NCBI RefSeq assembly: GCF_032452875.1
Contig: NC_083896.1
Location: forward strand, 4,340,001 to 4,404,000
Direction: 5' to 3'
Length of the DNA stretch: 64,000 nt
DNA from: Bos javanicus
Taxonomy: Eukaryota > Chordata > Mammalia > Artiodactyla > Bovidae
Each line of letters begins with the position of its first letter. Positions within the stretch are counted from its first letter, which is position 1. Under the pieces are notes generated by a model. That model ran no database searches and was not told the origin of the DNA. It saw nothing but the letters and a program-made list of their open reading frames with translations. The translations under genes and the position numbers were made by a program. Below, in pieces: positions 54,720-64,000 of this stretch.

Positions 54720-56169
54720 AAAGAGGTGCCAAGAATATACAAAAGTTTACAAAAAAAGATCTTCATAACCCACAAGACCATGATGGTGTGATCACTCACC
54801 TAGAGCCAGACATCGTGGAATGCAAAGCCAAGTGGACCTTAGGAAGCATCACTACGAACAAAGATAGTGGAGGTGATGGAATATCAGTTGAGCTATTTCA
54901 AATGCTAAAAGATAATACTGTTAAAGTGCTGCACTCAATATGCCAGTAAATTTGGAAAACTCAGCAGTGGCCACAGGACTGGAAAAGGTCAGTTTTCTTT
55001 CCAATTCCAAAGAAAGGTAATGACAAAAATGCTCAAACTACCACACAATTGCACTCATCTCACATGCTAACAAAGCAATGCTCAGAATTCTCCAAGTCAG
55101 GCTTCAACAATTGAGAACCATGAACTTCCAGATGTTCAAACTGAATTTAGAAAAACAAGAGGAACCAAAAATCAAATTGGCAACATCCACTGGATCATGG
55201 AAAATGCAAGAGAATACTAGAAAGACATTTACTTCTGTTTTATTGACTATGCTAAATCCTTTGACTGTGTGGACCACAATAAGCTGTGGAAAATTCTTAA
55301 AGAGATGGGAATACCAGACCACCTGACCTTCCTCCTGAGAAGCCTCTATGCAGATCAAGAAGCAAGAGTTAGAACCGGACCTGGAACAACAGACTGATTC
55401 CAAATCAGTTTAGGAGCATCTCAAGGCTGTATTTTGTCACCCTGCTTATTTAACTTATATGCAGAGTACATCATGAGAAACCCTGTACTGGATGAAGCAC
55501 AAGCTGGAATCAAGATTGCCAGGAGAAATATCAATAACCTCACATATGCTAATGACACCACCCATAGGGCAGAAAGTGAAGAACTGAAGAGCCTCTTGAT
55601 GAAAGTGCAAGAGGAGAATGAAAAAGTTGGCTTAAAATTCAACATTCATAAAACCAAGATCATGGCATTGGGCTCCATCACTTCATGGCAAATAGATGGA
55701 GAAACAACAGAAACAGTGACAGACTTTATTTTGGGGGGCTCCAAAATCACAGCAAATGGTGACTGCTGCCATGAAATTAAACAACGCTTGCTCCTTGGAA
55801 GAAAAGTTATGATGAAACTAGACAGCATATTAAAAAGCAGAGACATTATTTGCCAACAAATGTCCATCTAGTCAAAGCTTGGTTTTTCCAGTTGTCATGT
55901 ATGGATGTGAGAGCTGGACTATAAAGAAAGCTGAGCGCCAAAGAATTGCTGCTTTTGAACTGTGGTGTTGGAGAAGACTCTTGAGAGTCCCTTGGACTAC
56001 AAGGCGATCCAACCAGTCCATCCTAAAGGAAATCAGTCCTGAATATTCATTGGAGGGACTGATGCTGAAGCTGAAATTCCAATACTTTGGCCACCTAATG
56101 AAAAGAACTGACTCACTGGAAAAGACCCTGATGCTGGGAAAGATTGAAGGCGGGATGAGAAGGAGATGA
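54720..56169 (+). pseudogene. Old BovB RT, back part
   Basis: Remnant frames are 55078-55326, 55434-55871 (145 codons, with SPCLFNLYAEYIMRNPVLDEAQAG-type text cut by change) and 55879-56169 (GCESWTIKKAERQRIAAFELW). The palm box reads YAND (55545-55556), so the first catalytic Asp is Asn. Several frameshifts are present, including one near 55875. Confidence 0.92.
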
Positions 56170-56327
56170 CAGAGGAGGAGATGGTTGGATGGCATCATCG
56201 ACTCAGTGGACATGAGTTTGAGTAAGTTCCAGGAATTGATCATGGACAGGGAGGCCTGGAGTGCTACAGTCCATGGGGTCGTAAAGAGTTAGAATTGTCT
56301 GAGCAACTGAATTGAACTGAACTGAAC

Positions 56328-57515
56328 CTCTCCCTGGAGTGTGGATTAAAATTTACTACATAAGTAATGAAAAGGGAGAGAAACAGTACTTAGCTGCTGG
56401 CATTCAAATATAAAATTGGAATAAGATAATAGATTGGAGAAAGTACATTTTGGTGAGTCTGGAGTCTTAAAATTGTACAATTTAAATATATTTTTTAAGA
56501 TATTTATTATTCTGTAAGACTTAGCTAGAAAGTTTAGTATCAAGGGAAGGAAAAACTGAGCTGGGGAAAAAAGTATGAAGCAAAAAATGTTTCTCCTTTC
56601 TGACTTCGGTGAATTGTGAAAAGGAGAGAAAGTTACCAGTAATAATCCTAATTGCCTCGAGGACAGAATTACCTGGTGCCAACCCAGGATATACTCATAT
56701 AAAGTAGCCCATAAGCACATTTCTTCCCCGTCCCCTTTTATTTGAGAAAATTGGTTGGTGGGAGGTGGGGAACAGATAGTTCAGAGAAAAACATGAAAAT
56801 TTCTCTCTCAATAGCTATCTATGCCTATAAGGACTCTGATACATCACATGGGAAGTTATCACATTGTGGTAGCATGTATCTATTTCTCTCACAACTTCCT
56901 AAAAGAAATAATCAGTTGGTTTTTATTCCCAAATTAATCCATAATGAGCTCAGCTAGTGCATCTCTGGAATGGTACTTTGGAAACTGTGATGGAATGAGA
57001 AGAGAGGGTTGCAGTCAAGTCAAATATGTCAAGGAAATCACATCATGTGTTTAACATACAGTCAAGGCAAAAAAAAAAAAAAAAGGAAATTACAATCGAA
57101 AAGGAAGAAAAATTAAAATGTGAAGACAAAGGCCAAAATGAGAAGAATACAGATTCATATATCTAGTCAAGCTTCACTATTTAGCATCTAGCTTGTGGAA
57201 TCAGAACTCATAAACAGTCAATATCCCAAGCCACTAGAATTGATTTGTGCCTTAATTAACAGCTTTCTCTCTTCTCATCCAATCTGACTAAACTTCTGTA
57301 TGATGGTGAGTGTCTATATGATGTATTGACTGTTTTAGAATTAGAGATCATATGATTCACAGTTAAAATGCACTGATTCAAAGAAAGCCTAGCTACATAG
57401 CTTAACTGCTTAGACCAATAGCAATCTCCAGATTTCAACTGAACTGAGTAGTCATAGAATTATTGACAAATTATGACAAAATCTCCCCTTCAAAAGAACC
57501 GTTTAAACACAATGT
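56328..57515. other. Unassigned region
   Basis: About 1.2 kb, AT-rich, with an A-run at 57069-57085. The 124-codon minus frame 56346-56720 has no domain that I recognise. Confidence 0.45.
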
Positions 57516-57527
57516 AGTCCCAGAAAT

Positions 57528-58071
57528 TAAAAGATGCTTACTCCTTGGAAGTTAAGACCAACCTAGGTAGCATATTGAAAAGCAGAGAGATTACTCTGCC
57601 AACAAAGGTCCCTCTAGTCAAGGCTATGGTTTTTCCAGTGGTCATGTATGGATGTGAGAGTTGGACTGTGAAGAAAGCTGAGCACCGAAGAACTGATGTT
57701 TTTGAACTATGGTGTTGGAGAAGACTCCTGACAGTCCCTCAGACTGCAAGGAGATCCAACCAGTCCATTATAAAGGAGATCAGTCCTGGGTGTTCTTTGG
57801 AGGGAATGATGCTAAAGCTGAAACTCCAGTACTTTGGCCATGTGATGTGAAGAGTTGACTCATTGGAAAAGACTCTGATGCTGAGAGGGATTGGGGGCAG
57901 GAGGAAAAGGGGACGACAGAAGATGAGATAGCTGGATGGCATCACCGACTCAAAGGACATGAGTTTGAGTGAACTCCGGGAGTTGGTGATGGACAGGGAG
58001 GCCTGGCGTGCTGCAATTCATGGGATCGCAAAGAGTTGGGCACAACTGAGTGACTGAACTGAACTGAACTA
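57528..58071 (+). mobile_element. BovB 3' end
   Basis: 544 bases flanked by a perfect 12-base duplication agtcccagaaat (57516-57527 and 58072-58083). It begins at the EIKRCLLLG-equivalent block. The frame 57545-57850 (101 codons) carries VKAMVFPVVMYGCESWTVKK. Low divergence. Confidence 0.97.
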
Positions 58072-58083
58072 AGTCCCAGAAAT

Positions 58084-58646
58084 GTAATACTGCAAAAGTA
58101 TTTAAACATGACTAATACTTTTAGGACAGTCTGAGTATGGATTTTGGCAGGATCCTGAGACCCATTAGGAGTGATTGTTACAAGACTCCAGAGACTGAAA
58201 AATACCAAACAAAATTTCTGGGAATATGGTTCTAGAACTAAGAATTATCTGTTCTGAATTCAAAATATACAAAGAATATGTGTAACGTAACCATATCACA
58301 TTGAATTTCATGCACATATTTTAGTCATGACAACAACACAAATGTTTCAGTTGGAATTTTTTATTTTTATAGATCATCCAAATGCAATGTAAGAATAGAA
58401 TGTTTGTATTAAAACAATGCATTTTAAGGTGACCAACACATTCCTAACTCATGTGGAATTCACAACTTAGTGAGATGGAAATCATAATATATAAAAAGGA
58501 GATAGTGGAAAAATTAATGTGTCAGTCTGTCTACCTATCTGTGATGGACCCTCATCTCTCTTTCAAAGATGCTATTTACATAAGACCAGCGTTTACATTA
58601 TGAAGCTGAAAGAATAGTTATCAATGTGGTGTCACTGAGATGTTCT
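58084..58646. other. Unassigned stretch
   Basis: Nothing recognised. Confidence 0.35.
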
Positions 58647-58659
58647 CTGGTTGTTCTTG

Positions 58660-58870
58660 TGCTGCGCTTGGTCACTCAGTCGTGTCCAACTCTGTGTGAC
58701 CCCATGGACTACAACCAGCCAGGCTCCCCTGTCCATGGGGATTCTCCAGGCAAGAATACTGGAGTGGGTTGCCACGCCCTCCTCCAGGGGATCTTCCCAA
58801 CCCAGAGATCGAACCCAGGTCTCCCGCATTGTGGGCAGATTCTTTACCGTCTGAGCCACCAAGGAAGCCC
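58660..58870 (-). mobile_element. Bov-tA SINE
   Basis: The duplication is ctggttgttcttg (58647-58659) against ctgattgttctta (58871-58883), 11 of 13 identical. Read on the minus strand the A box is intact (tggctcagacgg) and the B box has one mismatch (ggttcgatctc). Confidence 0.96.
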
Positions 58871-59148
58871 CTGATTGTTCTTAGATGCTGTGTATCTTAA
58901 GTACATGAACCTCCCCTCCCTGTCTCTCACATACACACTGGGTTACAGGTTGCAGAAAATAAGAGATTTTATAACCCCCCTTAAAACTTTTGAGATCTTC
59001 AACTATTATAAAGCCTTTGACTTCCTGGGCTACGCTTTAGCAGTTGTTAAATATAAACATAGTGTGAAATTGATCTCCCTTTAAACTTTTCATATATATA
59101 CATATAGCATAATTTACAAAAATTGCTTACAAACTAGATCTTAGAGAA

Positions 59149-59156
59149 ATATATAT

Positions 59157-59190
<34 letters not shown>

Positions 59191-59200
59191 GTATATATTA
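59149..59200. repeat. (TA)n / TATG microsatellite
   Basis: Alternating TA with TATG interruptions, left of a BovB fragment. Confidence 0.93.
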
Positions 59201-59335
59201 TGAGATGGCTGAATGACATCACCAATGCAATGGACATGAACTTGGGCAAACTTCAGGAGATGGCGAGGGAAGGGAGGCCTAGTGTGCTGCAGCCCATGGG
59301 GTCACAAACAGTCGGACATGACTGGGCTACTGAAC
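59201..59335 (+). mobile_element. BovB terminal fragment inside a TA microsatellite
   Basis: Contains only the last ~135 bases: gagatggctgaatgacatca to gactgggctactgaacaacc. TA repeats lie on both sides (59149-59200 and 59343-59365). Confidence 0.9.
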
Positions 59336-59342
59336 AACCACT

Positions 59343-59365
59343 ATATATATATATATATATATATG
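59343..59365. repeat. (TA)n microsatellite
   Basis: Pure TA run directly after the BovB fragment. Confidence 0.93.
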
Positions 59366-59549
59366 CATACATACATAACAAATAACATCATTAAGGGGGC
59401 AAATTCTTATTATTTCACTTGATCATTCAATACCAGTGATTCTGATTGGTCCTTCATTTTTTTTTCAACTTGTCTCAGTTTCACTAACTTCTCCATTTCC
59501 TTCTTCCTCTATTTTGTCTTGTTATCAATTATTGCAGAAACTAGGGAGA

Positions 59550-59780
59550 ACTTACCAATATCATTTGAGTCTGTAGGTTTTGTGTATGCACATCAAATAT
59601 TTCAATCTTGTTGAAATTTAATTCTTTTCCCAGGATATAGTCAATTATTTAAATGTACTATGCCTGCTTTAAGAGAATGTGTAGTTTTGAGTTCTTTAGT
59701 TAGATCTTTTATAACTGTCCATAAACTGCTGATTGCTAGCTGTGCTGTTGATATCATTTACTCTATTTTCTTACAGATGT
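59550..59780 (-). mobile_element. Old L1 ORF2 fragment (tentative)
   Basis: agagaatgtgtagttttgag, then atcttttataactgtcc, then gtgctgttgatatcatttac follow minus-strand L1M ORF2 text. Very diverged. Confidence 0.5.
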
Positions 59781-59796
59781 TTGTCTGCCTTTTTCT

Positions 59797-60065
59797 TTTT
59801 TAAATTGAGATATAATTGAAAAAAATATTGTGTAAGTTTAAGGTGTGCAATGTGATATGATATTCATATATTGCAATATGATTACCAAGGTAGCATTGGC
59901 TAACACTGCTATCATATTATGTGATTATTTTTTATTATTTTATGGTGTGAAAAACTAAGATCTAGTGTTTTAGCACCTTTGACATTTATAATACAGTATT
60001 GTTGATTATAATCTCTACTCCGTGTTTTTGAACTCCAGGACTTATTTATCTGTTAGTTGTAAAAA
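59797..60065 (-). mobile_element. Old L1 3' UTR fragment
   Basis: aattgagatataattgaaaa, then gtttaaggtgtgcaatgtga, then atattgcaatatgattacca, then gaactccaggacttatttat match the minus strand of an L1MA/MB-type 3' UTR. It lies on the wrong side of the ORF2 fragment for one intact element, so the two are separate or rearranged. Confidence 0.7.
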
Positions 60066-60598
60066 ACATCTCCCACAATGAAGAAAGTGTTTTAAAATAT
60101 GCAAATATATTAAGGATTTGTCTCTGTTTCTTATAGTTTCCTATTTTTATTTTATATAGGTGATAATAATAAATATTTAAATTATTACACTGCTTGTTGA
60201 GTTTCAGTTTTTAAAATTATGAAATAATTTTTATGTGCATACTAATGCAATTGCCTAAAAATTAATTTATGATATAACCATATAAGTTCCTTCTAATAAT
60301 TATTTGCATGCATTTGTCCATCATTTTACTTTTGATATTTTTGTATTCTTTGTGTTCAAGAACTTGAAAAATAGGTTTATTTTTAAACACCTACTTAAAA
60401 ATCTTTGTATACAACTTTTACTTTTCAAATTTTTTACTGGGAGTAATGCTAACTACTATTAATATATTATTATAACTCAATTAACATGTAACCATGAAGT
60501 GAAAAAGTACAGATACTGATGATACTATATTAAGTTGGGCAAACTAAATTTAACTTTTAGAATTAGGTGGAAATTAATGTAAAAGTAAATACTGCACT
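60066..60598. other. Unassigned AT-rich stretch
   Basis: Nothing recognised. Confidence 0.4.
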
Positions 60599-60613
60599 TG
60601 AGACTTGCATTTA

Positions 60614-60964
60614 TTTGTTTATTTTGGAATTCAAACTTTCCTCTTTATTTTTTTTCTCTTTTTTTTTTAATTTTATTTTATTTTTAAACTTTACAATATT
60701 GTATTGGTTTTGCCAAATATTGAAATGAATCCGCCACAGGTATACATGTGTTCCCCATCCTGAACCCTCCTCCCTCCTCCCTCCCCATACCATCCCTCTG
60801 GGTCGTCCCAGTGCACCAGCCCCAAGTATCCAGTATAGTGCATTGAACCTGGACTGGCGACTCGTTCCATATATGATATTATACGTATTTCAATGCCATT
60901 CTCCCGAATCATCCCACACTCTCCCTCTCCCACAGAGTCCAAAAGACTGTTCTACACATCAGTG
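60614..60964 (-). mobile_element. L1-BT 3' end, young, with extra 3' sequence
   Basis: A perfect 15-base duplication tgagacttgcattta flanks it (60599-60613 and 60965-60979). The L1-BT part is about 60650-60964. Between its T-rich tail and the left duplication lie about 35 further bases (from tttgtttattttggaattca) that are not L1-BT. Confidence 0.95.
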
Positions 60965-60979
60965 TGAGACTTGCATTTA

Positions 60980-62424
60980 AATAACATGACACTAGTTTTG
61001 CATTATAAATGCTTACATTGCACAGAAACAGAGCTAAGAGTCAATGACTAATAGTACCTACACTCATGAAAAATAATCCTCATATTTTTATAGCTATTTC
61101 TAACTAAAAATACTGGATAATTTATTATTTTCAGAAATCATCATACCCATATTTCATAATTTAAAGTATTATTTTCATTTTTGAAATGTTAACTATGTAA
61201 CGCTTGGTTCTATGTTCTCTTAAAGTAATAAAATAAGGATTACCTAAAGATTTCCAGAAAACTTAATGTTCTTAAACAGCCAAAGTGGTCTGATAAATAA
61301 GGTTACTGAGAAAGAGTGTGGTAATTATTTGAGAGGTATTATCTGCAGTTATGACCATAAATACCATCTGTGACCATAAGTGTTTGCAGAAACTCTCCAA
61401 AATTGAATGTCAATTCGTTATCTACAAGTCTGTAGAGGACTACTGTGCCAATGCTAAACATCATACAATTATGATACTTCAGTACATTTTTCTTCCAGTA
61501 ATTTCAGTCCTCTTCAATTGTTGACAGAAACATAAGTCCAGAATGGCTACTCATAACATAATACTTTATAGCCACCGCTTGGCATACGACTGAAAAAGTG
61601 AGTGTATTTAATTTATCTAACAAATGTACACCAGAAAAAAATTCTTCCATACTTTTGTTCAACCTTCCAAAAGTTCTACTAATTAGACTCTGCGGAGGCA
61701 GGCTGCAAGCTCAGAATCAGACCTTTTATGGTCCCTCTATCCTTTTAGCCAAGAAGTCATAACCTTTATTTGCATGATAGCTTTGCTAATCCAGAGCTGT
61801 GTCACTGTCTGCTTTTAACATTTTCTATATAAACTCAACAATATAGCAAATAAAACTATTCAAGCACATTCAGTGTCTGGATCAGAAGAGATAGGCTCTA
61901 AAATCCAAGCTAGCTTGTAATAGCTTACAGAAGTTATAAAAGTCCACAATTGAAAGCCAGCTTGTATTTCAAGTTGTTACTTTCATTTCTCAGCAAATAC
62001 AGAATGCAGACCATGAGGGGCGAGAGGTGTTGAATTGGTAATGCTCAGAGAATGCGTTTGTCTTAATGTATTTTCCACTCATGTGGCACAAATTGTGCTG
62101 CTCTCCATGTTTTTATTATTTCACTGAGGCACATTAGAGATACTGTGTAAGACACCTAAAGGTTCAGTGATTTAACCCAGACATGAGTGTTCAAGATATG
62201 AGGTTTCAGCCAATTGAATTTCCTACTCATATATTGCATTTAACAGTTAAATGAAGTTGAATTTGGCTTATGAATACATTGTTTATAACATTTACTCTCA
62301 CCATAAACTTCACTTGCATAAACACATTATACATTATTCACCTGTTTCTCTCTATTATTTTTCCATATACTGATGTGAATATGTGAATAACATCACCTTT
62401 CCTAAAAAGTGGCTTAAAAATTGT
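60980..62424. other. Unassigned region
   Basis: About 1.45 kb of moderately AT-rich sequence of normal complexity, with no repeat or domain recognised. One of the longest stretches here that may be original host sequence. Confidence 0.5.
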
Positions 62425-63702
62425 TCCTTAAGGAAAGACCAAAATGGTCGAATAGAAGGTTATGGAGCTTACTCCATTTCATGAAGACCTAAAAAATTCA
62501 TCCACATGTGGAGAAATTCTCACTGAAAACAAAATGGAGACTAGCAGAAGGACTCTTGTACAACAAAAGCTGTGAGTAAGATCCAGACAGAATCACACAG
62601 GAAGGACGAAGCAGTGATCAGGTGACCCCTGGGAGGGGTCACAGAAGAGGAGGGGGATTACAGAGTCTATGAGAGCCTCACAGGGAAGAGAGTACTTCGA
62701 GCCACGTGTGGGGCATCTCTGCCCTGGGATCTGACACTGGGAAGACAAGTCCCCTTAGCTGTTTTGAAGACCAACGAAAATAACAGGAAGGCTGTACGAA
62801 ACCTACAAACCACTCACAAAAAGCATGCATACACTTGTTTATTCATGAAACAAGGCAGAGGAAGAAATTCAAAACTGCCCAGGACCCGGGCCAATTTCTA
62901 GCCTGAACCACACACCCACTCTGGGCCCTTTTGCTCCAGCGCCCAGCTCTAGATTAGGGCATGGTCTGTAGTCACTCAACAAAAGTGCATAATTTGGGGG
63001 ACAGAGCTGACTCAGACTTGAAACAGCACTTGAATGGAGTACAGGCAGCCACTGCTGGGACTTATGCAGACAGCACAACGGGAGTGGTCTGCGACACTGA
63101 CCAGGGCCAGGCCCACTAGAGGCCACACTGTGACACTCACCAGCTACCTGCTCAAGCTGCTCTTGCTCCAGGACTGCTTTGCTCAGGGATGTGGGTACCA
63201 GTGCTGGGTTGGGGAGAGTGCACACATAGAGGGAATGCAATCAGCCAGGACTTGATCATCAGGGCGTCTACTCCAGCAACTGACCCTGCCCTGATAGGGG
63301 GCGGGCACTGGGCAGAGGAGAAGCCCTTGCTCACACCTGGCTCTGGCCCTAGCTATTCCACCTCCAAGCCCACCTCCTGTTAACTGCCAACACATATACA
63401 GGTGTGATATGACTCCAGCTCACTTCAGGTCTAATTCTCCCACCAAAGTCACTGGGCACACAGAGACTGTATAAGGATGCTCTCACACAAGGACTCCTCT
63501 TTAAGGCCTGAATTACTAACTGTTTCTCATTTCAGAGAGAAACAAAGATAAAACAGGAGTATTTATCCCAATTGAAAATAGAAATAGGAAAACCCTAAAA
63601 AAAAAATAAGAATAACTAATTAAATAGAAATAATTTACCAGATAAAGAATTCAAAGCATTAGTGATAACAATGTTAATTAGCGATAAGATTTAGGGAAAA
63701 GA

Positions 63703-63862
63703 ATGATCCCTGAGTTAGGAAAATCCCCTGGAGAAGAGAATGGCTACTCACTCCAGTATTCTTGCCTGGAGAATTCCATGGACAGAGGAGCCTGGTGGGC
63801 TATAGTCCATGGGGTTGCAAAGAGTTGGATATGACTGAGCAAGTGACACTTACACTGTCACT
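63703..63862 (+). mobile_element. Bov SINE, 5'-truncated, inside the old L1
   Basis: It starts tgatccctgagttaggaaaa, within the B-box region, and ends gactgagcaagtgacac. The L1 ORF1-like sequence resumes after a T-rich and TA-rich patch. Confidence 0.93.
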
Positions 63863-63887
63863 TTTTTTCATAAGAAAACAGAGTGAA

Positions 63888-63918
63888 AAAAAATATATAT
63901 ATATACATATATATATAA
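63888..63918. repeat. A-run and (TA)n
   Basis: An A8 run followed by alternating TA with one interruption. Confidence 0.9.
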
Positions 63919-64000
63919 TAGAGATCTAGAAAACTTAAAAAGTCCTTTGGAATTGAAGAATAAAATAACCAAAAATAAAAACACATTAGAAGAAATTAAC

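Larger units (their letters stand above)
50847..56327 (+). mobile_element. Old BovB, near full length, split by a younger BovB
   Basis: The left part 50847-52213 covers the end of the leader, endonuclease and linker. The right part 54720-56327 covers the RT and tail. The two join in consensus order (LTEA...DIK) across the 20-base duplication at 52214-52233 and 54700-54719. Without the insert the element is about 3.0 kb. Confidence 0.96.
62425..64000 (+). mobile_element. Old L1 5' UTR and ORF1 start, leaving the window
   Basis: The leader runs from ccaaaatggtcgaatagaag through gtgacccctgggaggggtca and gccctgggatctgacactgg to gactcctctttaaggcctg. ORF1-like text then follows (attgaaaatagaaatagga, gataaagaattcaaagca) and, after a SINE, aacttaaaaagtcctttgga and acattagaagaaattaac. 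No long ORF1 frame remains. It is a different and older family from the L1-BT at 34.6 kb. Confidence 0.75.

Noticed and set aside
56346..56720. 124-codon minus-strand frame
   Set aside because: No domain, no homology I recognise, and no splice or promoter context. Kept as unassigned sequence only.
62869..63395. Overlapping frames of 60-123 codons on both strands that could suggest a host exon
   Set aside because: The interval fits an old L1 5' UTR in word order, frames occur on both strands equally, and no domain is visible.

Overview
The window is ruminant (probably bovid) nuclear DNA. This follows from the repeats: BovB (RTE-class) LINE copies, Bov-tA and Bov-A2 SINEs and L1-BT elements with pecoran 3' ends, plus one CHR-type tRNA-Glu SINE and older mammalian fossils (L2, MIR, L1M, Tigger, one MLT1-like LTR). 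I cannot fix the species or chromosome. I found no host protein-coding exon, RNA gene, CRISPR array or bacterial feature. The recognisable reading frames I checked fall inside retrotransposons: BovB endonuclease/reverse transcriptase (RT) or L1 ORF2. All of these are broken. The window reads as an intergenic or large-intron desert in which retrotransposons landed in one another.

Layout. 1-8.6 kb: BovB 3' half, old L1, a Bov-tA, a tandem pair of L1-BT 3' ends, a BovB stub, three same-strand Bov-tA SINEs and a Tigger fossil with both ends. 8.6-10 kb: BovB (-). 10-14.4 kb: mostly unassigned, with a Tigger3-like fossil and a CHR SINE. 14.4-19.2 kb: one old L1 (-) opened by Bov-tA, Bov-A2, a 2.4-kb BovB and a 70-bp L1-BT end. 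19.2-26.7 kb: unassigned DNA with SINEs, MIR and an MLT1-like LTR. 26.7-30 kb: decayed L1s and a BovB. 30-33 kb: dense SINE cluster. 33-40 kb: BovB, then a 4.6-kb L1-BT with 5' UTR monomers but lacking ORF1 and the front of ORF2, then BovB. 40-46 kb: L2, SINE, BovB, L1 3' ends. 46-48 kb: old BovB split by a younger BovB beside its YADD codons. 48-50.8 kb: mostly unassigned. 50.8-56.3 kb: old BovB split by a younger BovB with its 5' end. 56.3-62.4 kb: BovB, SINE and L1-BT insertions in unassigned DNA. 62.4-64 kb: 5' end of an old L1 leaving the window.

How the parts relate. Bov-A and Bov-tA share their 3' ends with BovB, so in the accepted model BovB proteins moved them. No copy here can encode a working protein: most RT palms have lost YADD, and the two that keep it are frameshifted or split. 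Target-site duplications allow several insertions to be ordered in time. I did not find an undescribed biological system. The best leads are the BovB 5' leader with repeated splice-donor-like sites, the 53-bp monomers in the L1-BT leader, the nested BovB pairs, and two unusually long duplications (29 and 35 bp) flanking a BovB and a SINE. Family names come from memory of consensus sequences and should be confirmed with RepeatMasker; edges without a stated duplication are good to roughly 10-30 bases.
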